The position numbers were made by a program, and so were the translations under genes. Under the pieces are notes generated by a model, which saw nothing but the letters and a program-made list of their open reading frames with translations, had not been told where the DNA came from and searched no databases. A stretch of DNA of 64,000 nucleotides. Origin: Blepharisma stoltei. Its lineage: Eukaryota > Ciliophora > Heterotrichea > Heterotrichida > Blepharismidae. Location: positions 558,001-622,000 of the forward strand of contig CAJZBQ010000005.1 of NCBI GenBank assembly GCA_914767885.1. The letters are read 5' to 3'. This document shows positions 45,782 through 55,600 of the stretch, one piece after another (the stretch's first letter is position 1; each line of letters starts with the position of its first letter).

Positions 45782-48381
45782 CTAATAAGGTTTTCTCGTT
45801 AACTTTGGCGTCACCTCTTGTACGAACTCTGAAAAAGTGACTCTCCCATCTCTATTTCTATCATATCTATTCATCAGCCCTAATAAATCAGTCTCACTCG
45901 GGTACTTTCCATTATCCATTAAAAATTTCCTAAATTCCTCCAAAGAAATAAAGCTATTTCTGTTATAATCCAAGCTGCAAAAAGTATCTGTGGCATTAAA
46001 ATCAGGTCTTTTAGAAATTTCATGTCTAAGTCTTTCTGAGGAATTTTCGTTGTTTACTAGACATCTCAAAGTTTTTCCAAGCTGAATCATAGTGTCGCTG
46101 GTAAAGATTTCTCCTTTATTATTTCTTGGAATCCTTGCTTGGATAATGGTTAAGTATTCATGCTCTTTTGGAGCGAGCATTTCACAAATGTCGGAGTATC
46201 TCAATCTTCCGTCTTCATCATTATCAAAATGCCTGAATAATAAGTAAATTTCTTCTTCAGTCGGGTAAACTCCAAGTGATTTAAAACAGTCTTCTATATC
46301 AATTTTTGATAAATACCCAAGCCCTTTTCTATCAAATAATCTAAAAGCGTCCATCAGGGTAAAATCTGAACAAAGGGCGAGGTTTCTTAAGCAAGACTCT
46401 AATTGGCGATCAAGAAGAATCTGCTCATTAAGAAGTCGCAATAAATAAACACTTTCTACTACTGAGGTTGGCCGAGCTCTTAAAGAAGATCTCAGGTCAA
46501 CAGTGCTGCTATTTAAATGGGGAGATTCTATGGAAGATCCAAATGTTCTGTATGCATTGCCTGAAGATCTAACTCCCTCTCCCGTTAATAAGCAATTTCT
46601 TATTAAATTAATTATCTGAAAATGTTGCACCCCACGAATAACAAGAAATTGCTTATTACTGGGGAGTAAGAGAAATCCGGGACAGATCATTTGATGATTG
46701 GAAATTTTCACGAGGAGAAGTTCTATATTGGCTTGAAGGAGATAAAGAGCGATCAAAAGATTTTCGAAGAGGCTGAGAATAGCGAAGTGATTCTAATGGA
46801 GGTACACGCTGAGTTACGCTCCCTTGAGATCCCAAAAATGGGCTCTTTGGAGATAAACTACGCCTTAATGGAGAAGAATTGCGTTCAATACTTCGGTAAG
46901 ATCTAAGTGTTTCTCCTTCTCTTTCACTCTCAATTAAGCGCGATCCTCAGACGAGAATCAGAAGGAGGTCGCCCAACGAAACAATGGGTGATAAACACTC
47001 ATGAGATACCCCAGGGAATTTTCTTCCTAGCTTAATTAATAGATTTTGATAGAAGGTCTGCAGTTCTTAATGGCGAAGATCTTCTAGCCGACTCTCGGAA
47101 CGAGCTTTCTCTAAAGGTTTGGGCTAGCCTATTATCGCCTCTTAATGGAGAAGTTCTTCTCGCTGAGTCTCTGAATGATTTTGCCCATTCTCCTTCTCTA
47201 AGAGACTGCGTAAATCGGTCCCCACTTCTAAGCGGCGAGGTTTTCCTTCCAGTTCTATACCCATCTTCTCTGAAGTACCCGCTAGAGTTGTATTCTCTTG
47301 ATCCTTCATCATTTCCAATTGCAACTGCATCTGAGAATTCTCTATAATTGACTCTCCCATCAGCATCTTTATCTATCCTTCTAAAAATTGCATCAATTTC
47401 GCTTTCTCCGACTTTAAACCTGTTTAGCCTCAAAAATTCTAGTAAATAATATCTGCTTATATATCCAAGTCTTTTCGGGTCCAGAACTTCAAATGCCGCT
47501 CTTATAGTGAAATCATATCTGGAATTTAGTGATTTTCTATTGAAATCTAACTCCCTTTGCAAATCCAGTTCTTTTTGAAATAGCTTCACGAGTGAGTATT
47601 CTACATCATAAGAAATGTGAAGCTTTGGAGGACGAGTGGTTGCAATTGCTTTGAGAGAAGGTCTCGTGGCTGGCAGGACAGATTCTAAGAAATCACTATA
47701 AGAAACTCGCCCGTCTCTGTTGTGATCCCAATTTTTGACCAATGTGAATGCTTCTTGCTCACTTATTATGACTGAATTTGTGTATGCCTACTCCACAACA
47801 CCTATTTTTTAGCCATATTTTTTTGACTTTTTTGTCTATGCAAAATTATACGCCTTTAAACATCTTTTAGCTAGCCAGTATCTTATTTTTCTTCCTCAAA
47901 AAATATTTATTTTAAGAAGAAAGAGCACACTTTTTGGATTAATTCCATATTAAATATTTAAAGATAATTTTGAATTTATTTTTGCTATTTTATTTTGATT
48001 GCAATTATATTTAAAGTTTTGGTATTGAAAAAAAATAGGCCATAAAAATAAGCCAAATAAAAAAAATTAGGCCAAAAAATAATTCAAAAAAAATAGGTCT
48101 AAAAAAATCGGTCAAAAAATATGCCCAAAACAAAGTCAAAAAATATAGTCGTTGTGGAATAGGTTTCGTGTGAAGAACCCTGAATTTTGACGTAAAAAGT
48201 GCAGGAGATCAAATGCTGAAAGATAACTGTTCTCACTTTTATCAAGGGCCTTGAAAATTGAGAATGGCTCAAAATCTGGATGCTCTCCTAAGACTTGTCT
48301 GATTACTTCTACTGATAATTCATATTCTCCAAGGGAAGCGAAAAGCTTGGCTAGTTTATATTCACTTTCAGATTTCAGCAT
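45782..48381 (-). CDS. Multi-EF-hand calcium-binding protein (about 663 aa), three insertions
   Basis: Calcium-loop motifs include DHNRDGRVSYSDF, DKDADGRVNYREF, DNDEDGRLRYSDI, DYNRNSFISLEEF and DRNRDGRVTFSEF, in pairs along the protein. The N-terminus (ALDKSENSYLSAFDLLHFLRQN) is a degenerate hand. Between hands is a repeated Ser/Arg linker (RRTSPLRG, RRSSPLRT, RNSSPLRR). After removing insertions of 97, 115 and about 396 bp, the length is 664 codons. Ciliates use such proteins at cortical and ciliary structures; calcium binding is predicted for the canonical loops. It ends in TAG or TAA next to the window's AT-rich spacer. Confidence 0.78.
46570..46668 (-). mobile_element. MITE family 3 element acting as an IES (97 bp)
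   Basis: TIR of about 30 bp: TAACTCCCTCTCCCGTTAATAAG / CTTATTACTGGGGAGTAA with a short loop. TA-to-TA removal joins NDLSRISL to RSSGNAYRTFGSS. The terminus resembles family 1 at CTCCC but then diverges (AATAAGCAATTTCTT). A related, longer element lies at 55037-55267. Confidence 0.85.
46937..47051 (-). other. Predicted IES in the EF-hand gene (115 bp)
   Basis: A stop follows RTADLL. TA-to-TA removal joins it to IESEREGETLRSYRSIERN. Other TA pairs nearby give a wrong frame, so this pair is favoured. Confidence 0.65.
47766..48161 (-). other. Predicted IES in the EF-hand gene (about 396 bp, edges uncertain)
   Basis: Joins an N-terminal hand (HFLRQN...) to SEQEAFTLVKNWDHNRDG. Inverted ends TATTCCACAACGAC / TACTCCACAACACC flank it. 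The TA pair chosen gives NLISEQEAF; an alternative using the 7-bp direct repeat AATTCAG gives QNSVIISEQEAF, also in frame. Confidence 0.6.
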
Positions 48382-48476
48382 TTTTATTGATAGGAAATTA
48401 AAATGGATTTTTTGATGTGTGAATTTTTTTTTAAATCTTATAGGTAAGTTAAAGTAAATTAATTTACATTATTTGT

Positions 48477-49367
48477 TTATTCTATTTTTTTCCGTTTCTT
48501 TTTAAAGCATAAATGCCCATTGAATATGGATTCAATGTAATTTATTGATCCCAACAATGGAGCTGGAAATTTCGTTTTGTCAATTTCAATTGGCTTGGGC
48601 TCTACGAAGTTAAATAAAATTTCTTTATTTTTTCATCCTAATTTTCCTAAATCATCTGCAGCCAAAAATTTCGTTCTGTTATCGCTTATTTCTGGCTGCA
48701 TTGATAAAAGTTCACACAAAAAGACTCTTAATGAGTTTTCTGTTGTTTCCAGTTCATTTAAGCTCCCACTCACCCCTATTTCGTTAATACAGGCTGAAGT
48801 ATTTTTTATGATATCTGCAATGAGCATCTCCTTTGCTTCATTTAATTTATATAGAACTTTATTTATGTGCTCGTTTTCTTTTTTTATTTCCGCTATATCA
48901 TTTAGAGAATTCTGAACTGAGGTAATAAGTTTGGATACTTTTTGTTCATTTTCTACGAAAATTTTTTCTTTGTATTTTATAACTTCTTGAGTTTTTGAGC
49001 TTTTTAGAGAGCTGAAGTCGTGGGTTATGTGGCTTGTCAAACAGTTTTGACAAAGAAGCTTTTCATCTACTGAGCAATAAGCGATTATTTCTGATAAATG
49101 AGTCTTCTCGCAAGTCAAGCTTGGCGGAGAAACATTTTTCGACAAAAGTTTGAGTAAAATATGATTTTGGCTGATTTTCTTACTTGGCTCTCTACAAATA
49201 AAACAAACATAGTTTGGTGCTCTCTCATTGAGACACGCAAAGCAGAAGGTATGACCACAGCTGAGAACATAAGGTATAAAAAGAGAATTGAACTCTGTTT
49301 TGCAAATAGGGCATAAAATTCACGAATTTTCGTCTGAATTTTGATCTGAATAGCCCCCTTCTTCCAT
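48477..49367 (-). CDS. RING / B-box protein (296 aa)
   Basis: 297 codons from ATG to TAA once TGA is Trp; the short frame at 48633-49145 is only the middle. The RING is near the N-terminus (CPICKTEFNSLFIPYVLSCGHTFCFACL...CFICRE). A B-box-like segment follows (CEKTHLSEIIAYCSVDEKLLCQNCLTSH), then a coiled coil (about residues 120-200) and a basic tail ending KKKRKKIE. It resembles the gene at 41721-42974 in layout but is not a close copy. Predicted E3 ubiquitin ligase. Confidence 0.8.
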
Positions 49368-49615
49368 TTATTAAATTCTTTAAATTTTTAAAAAGATTTT
49401 TAATTGATATGCTTTTCTTTATACAACTGGATAATAAAAGGGACTTGATTGGGAAGTTATTTAACTGAGCTATAATAATCTTCAATGAGCTAAATTGATG
49501 ACACCATAATTACAAAAGCTAAGTAAAAATTTTTATAGATATAAAAAGTATTATTTATAGGCTAAACTCAAGTCCTATATCATATTTTATTTATGCTAAT
49601 TAAAAATTAAATCAA

Positions 49616-52600
49616 CTATAAAGAGTTGTTGTAGCTTGCATAGTATGACTCGAACGCTCTATTGATTGGCTTATGTATAATAGTCTTATTAAACTCAAAC
49701 CCATACTTCCCAGGAAATCCTTCTTCAAGCAATTTTTTAGTAACTTCGCTCACATTGACTTTTCCAGGCATTCCATTGCTTTCCATTTTATTAGCAACAT
49801 CTACATCAGGTCCATAAATATCATATCTAACTATGTCATTCCCTGTGATCCCTCCTACCAAATCTCCTGTATGCATTCCAATCCTCATATTTAATTTCGT
49901 CATATTTTTCTCATTGATATCTTTTATTGCCTTTACCATATCAAAAGCCATATTCAGCATATTCTCACATTCCTCATACAAATTCCTCTCAGTTTTTCTA
50001 CTTTGAGCGTCTCTAAAGCTCATAATGACGTAGCAGTCACCAATTGTGTGAACTTTAAATACATTATGGCTTAAGCATAGATTATCAAAAATAGTGAAAA
50101 ATCCAGACAGCATAGAAATGACTTCTTCCGGACTTCTTGAAGAAGAAAAATCAGTGAAGCCACAAATATCAGCGAAAATCATGGTAACTTCATTAAATCG
50201 GTCAGTTGTAGCAAGATCATTCATCATATTTCTGACAGCATGGGGCGGGATTAATTGGTTTAGCAGCCTTTTAGTTTTGGATATTTCACTTTTCATGAGT
50301 TTGTGGAGGTTAAAAGTAATTCGTGATTGTTTCTCTTTGTTATGCAATGCAAGCATGTTTAATAGGCAGTAGAAAATAAAAGGAAAAATTGTTTCTAGGG
50401 CTTCTTCTTTTTCAAAATTAATAGAAATAATAAGAATTGTGGGAATTGTAAGGAGCAAGGTAGAGAATAGCAAGTTTGCAAAAGGAAGAAAGCAAGCAGT
50501 GCCAATTAACTGCAATTCAAATAGGATTTCTAGCGTAATTAAAATACAGCAGTTTTTTGGTGAATTATAAAAAGTAACCACATTCAAAATTCCCAAAGAT
50601 AAAAATCCAGCAAATAAAATTCATGAAAAGAAAATTTTTATATGAAGTTTTCTATATTTTGCTAAAACACCTATAAGCGATAGCAAAATCACTATTTTTA
50701 ATGAAATGAGTCCAAAAATTATTTCATCTTTATCAATGAAAATAAACCTAAATAAATGCACAGTTGTAGCAAGTAAAATTAATATCATTTCTCCTCATAT
50801 TTTATATTTCATTGCCAGCTCTAATTTGTCGATAACTCTTAGCCTTAATTCGACTTCCTCTTCAGTTTTATAATGAAATCGAGTAAGCTTTATTCCTTCT
50901 ACAAACCCAAGCTCTTGTTTAGATAGCCCAGATCTTTCTATCATTTCGTTTAATATTGAAGTCATATTAATAATTTTTTTGCATTTTTCACCTCCTTTTA
51001 CACTATAAAATCTGTTGCTTCTCCGAATAAAACCTTCAGTTTTAGTGGCTTCCCTCTTAACGATCCATGAATTATCTTGATCGGTGGTTGAGCCATTATT
51101 ATGAGAATCTATTCTATCACGCAATGGGCTTAGCAGGGGTTGCTTTTGCACTAGAAAAGTTTTAAGAATCCCTTTACCTTTAGCTTCTACCTTATTATAA
51201 ATAAAATCAAAAGCGCAATCTTTGACTAATTCATAAGTTGACTTACTCCCTCACCTCCGTAAGCGAACAAAACCATTAGAAAAATCGCTATTTTTTGCCC
51301 AAAACCCACCCTCCGTGAGCGAAACAAAAATTTTTTCAATAGAAAAAATTTTTATGAGAAAAAATTTTGATATATAAGTGATAATTAGTATAATGAAATC
51401 TGTGCTAATTCTGTTTAATTTTAAACAAATAGCGTTTTAAAAAAAACATAAATTTTACAAATTAAATTAATATTTGATCTCTAATTTTTGTGAATTAGGA
51501 TTTTTTTTAAAAAAACATTCTATAAAATTGTATATATGAATTTTTAAAAAAAAAATTAACCCCCTCAGTGAGCGAACAAGATTTTTTTTGTTCGATCATG
51601 GGGGAGTTAGAAATTTGGATTGAATCTGGCTCTTTAAGTGTACTCATCATTCTGCTGGCAGTGTTTACAGTATCTCCAACTAGAGAAAACTGAGGTTTAT
51701 GAAGTCCTACAACGCCTGCTATTACCGGACCTGAGTTTATTCCTATCTTTACCCTTAGTTTTTCACCAGTTTTAAGAAAGACATGCTGGAGTTTATCTAG
51801 AATTGCTAGGGCTAGTTCTACAGTTCTCATCCCATGATTTTTGGTTAGCTTTGTTTTTGGGCGCAACACTTCATCTTGAGCTATCCCTGCGCATGTCATG
51901 AATGTTTTATTTACTGTTTCTATCTTCGCTACACCAAAATCATCACATAATTTATCTAGCAAATCAAAATAGGCATCAAGAAGATCAATTAATTCACTAG
52001 GAGAATGAGTTGCACAGATGCTATCAAATTGATAAATATCACAAAACATCACAGTAACATCAGGCTGGCCTAGCACAATTGCTCTTTCTCCTTTTTTTAC
52101 TTTATCTTTGATAAAATGTGGAAATAAATTTGATAATATTTCTATACCTTTGTTGTATTGAAATTTTACAGTCTCAATAAAAAGATACTGCAATTTTGTA
52201 TCTCTTTCATACGCGTAACTTATCATTGCGTTTAGGAATACCATACCAGAGCCCAAAAACAAATAAACAAAGCCATTCAATATCCCAATAACCAATGGGG
52301 AAATTTTGATTTCTATTGTAAACATTCACGCAGCATAAATTATGAAATTCGCAATATTTAATATAGCCTGAGCTTTGTTTTGGCTCGAGCTGAGCCGAAT
52401 TCTCAGATGCCACCCAGGGACTTATCAAACCAACATTTGTTGAGCAGCTTATCCCTTGGTGGCAAATCTACTTGATACTCTAGACTTTCTACCAGGGAAT
52501 TGGCTCTACCAACAAATGCTGGTTTGATAACCATTGGTGAGGTTAGGAGACCTTGGCACAGCCCAAACCAAAGCAGGGCTCTTCTATAAAGAAATGTAAT

Positions 52601-55600
52601 AAGAGTAATTTTTGGTCACGATAAAGGTATAAAACGACATAAGAGCACTTGATAATGTCATATCATAACCTATTCCATAATCAATAAATATTTTAAATAA
52701 TAAAGATAGCCCAATTCAAGATATTATCAGCTGCGCATGATATTTTTCGAACTGCTGGAATCATAAGCAAATAAAAATAAAAAAAATCAATATTAACGTG
52801 ATAATTTCTAAAGCTCTCAAAATGATGTGCTCATCGTCGTTATTTGTAAGAAAGATGTTAAGAATGAATATAATAAAGAATACTATCAGGCTAAGAAGAA
52901 CATATAATCTTCTGGAAGATTTGCTCTCTTTTACAGAATCAGCCTGAAATTCATTTTCTAAATATGGATTGCTAAATCGCATAGTAATTGGTTTCATTTT
53001 GTAGTTAAGTATAACAGCTTTCTTATCTCACGCAGTGTCATAGTTTGTGAAATCAAATAGCTGTTTGAAATCTTCTTGAACATTATCTGGGCTGATAAGC
53101 GCTGTGCTTTTAAATATTTTTTTATTTCTCAAATAATTTTGGCTTTGCTTAAGGTGAGCTAAATAATGAAAGGAAAGCCTAAATGCCAAGCAAATTAGAG
53201 GGACAGTGAATAGATTTATTAAATTGACAACATTTGAAAATAATTTAGATGATGTGCCTTTCATGTAGTAATTATTGGCAGGTCCGTAGTCAAGTAAAAA
53301 TACAAAGGAAAATGCAAATAATATTACGAATATAGAAGCAATGAAGAACAGGAGGCTTCATGATTTGGCTATAACTCATAACTCATATAAGACTACTTGA
53401 AGAATTATTAAGAAGCAAATGCAGCCTATTGTGAAATAATCTTCAGCATTACCATGCAAATCAAAACTGTCTGCAGTAAAAAGCACTGCCAATAAAAATA
53501 TTAAAAGTGCCTGAAAAGCTCCAAGCACTATATATCATAAACTTTCCTTAGACATAAAATCTCATCTATAATAGAGTTCAGGTTTTTTAATTAATTTTTC
53601 TTTTTCATAGTCTTTATCAATCACTCCAAGCCATATAATTGGCAAAATGATAAGCATGCCATAAAAAATAGTGATCATTCATGATTCATATAAAAAGCTA
53701 GCTGAGTACATATTAATAAATGAGTAATAAAATAGTAAGAATGCCAATAAGCAACTAATGTAGATTATAAAGTCTGCATGCTTATTGCATGCCTTGACGC
53801 AATTTTCTTCTCAGCAACTTGGAGATTTGGCGAGTCATCTAAAAGTAGCAAGCAACTCAAATAGCAAAAGTATATCCTTTTGACAAGATATGTCAACTTT
53901 AAGTGGCTTGCGGGTTTTAGATGGCGCGCCAACTATCCAAGTTATGAAAGAAATTGCGTCAAGGCACACAATAAGCCTTAAGACGATATAAAACTTGTCG
54001 AATTTTTGGCATCCTTATGCAGTTTCAGTGGCCATAAACTTGCAGTAAAGGAATCAGGCATTTGAAGTTTGCAATCGCAAAGTCACTGCATTTTGCTGCT
54101 TGACACCCTTCCTTCCCTAATATCCCAATGCCTATATTTGCTTCATTAATCATGGCACAATCATTTGCTCCATCGCCGATTGCCAGCATGACAGGGCGAG
54201 ATAAAACGTTTTCATTAAATATTTTTACGATCCTTGCTTTTTGGGCTGGAGTTGTTCTATATAAAATAACAGCTTTAGCAGCACAGCCAAGTGCTAAAAA
54301 ATATTGCAAATGTTTGACATTTCTCATTATAGCATCAAGTGAGAGTCCTTCTACAGCAATTCCATAGTTATATGATTCATTTCTTTTTATAAATATGCAG
54401 TCTTGTTCTAGCTCAATACTAGTTTTTGATTCTGATTCTTTTAGACTCATTGACTCAGATTTCTGTATAAAACTACCTGATTCTTGTGGTAAAAACCTAT
54501 TATTATACTCCTTTTCAAGGACCTCAAATAAAAATTTTTCATGAGAATAAGATAATTGTATAATTTCTGTTTCACTGTCAAATAATGTAGAAGCGTATGC
54601 TGTACTTATAGAAGTTTCACGTCTGTCACCCGTCATCATTCATATTTTGATCCCTGCTTTACGAAGAGAACTTACAGTTTCTGAGACACCATCTTGAAGT
54701 TTATCCTCAATTGCAACAGCTCCAATAATATACAAATCTTTTTCATATAAGTTTGCTACTTCTTTGAGCCTCGATTCGCTATTAGTCATTGCATTTTTTG
54801 CAGCTATTCATTGCTCCTCAAATTTAGCAGCCTCTTCTTCAGTTAAAGTTTTTCTGGCAATAGCAAGCACTCTTAATCCATTTTTAGTGTGATTTTCTAT
54901 TTCTTTTGTCAATTTCTTTATATATTTTTCTGAGTTTAATGATTTTGTGCACAATACATCATCGGCTCCTTTGCATAATAAAACTGGATATTTATCACAA
55001 TTAAGCTCTTTTACCACAATTGACATGATTTTTCTCTCACTCTCTTACTAGTAATAAGCAAATTCTTTCTTATTCTGGAGGGTTTTTTAACGAAAATTTT
55101 CAAATAATAAATTTATATGAATAGATCAGAAATTTGTTTTTTAGATAAAAAGTGAACCCCTCAATAATATCAAGCAAATTACGATCCATATAAAATTTAC
55201 TGTTGAAAATTTTGTATTAAACCCCTCGAATAAGCAAAAATTTTTACTTCTTACTGGTGGGGAGTCAGGATCAAATTTGTTAAGTCCATATATTTTATAA
55301 TATTTTGTTGAACCAAAGATTTTTAGCTCCATTACATTTTCTTTTGTGCTTTTATATTCAACACCAGACATAAAAGCTGCCATTATTAGTGCTTCTTCAT
55401 CTAGAGACTCACCTTTATATTTAATATCTTCATTTATTGACAACGGACTAACAGTATGACAAATTGCTAGAACTTTTAATAAATCTAGCATGGTGTCATA
55501 CAATTTGCTACTAAATAGGAGAGGCATTTCTTCAATATCATAGCTTTTGCCTTTAATTACAAAATATTTTAATTTCACTGAAAATTAGTCGTCATTTCTA

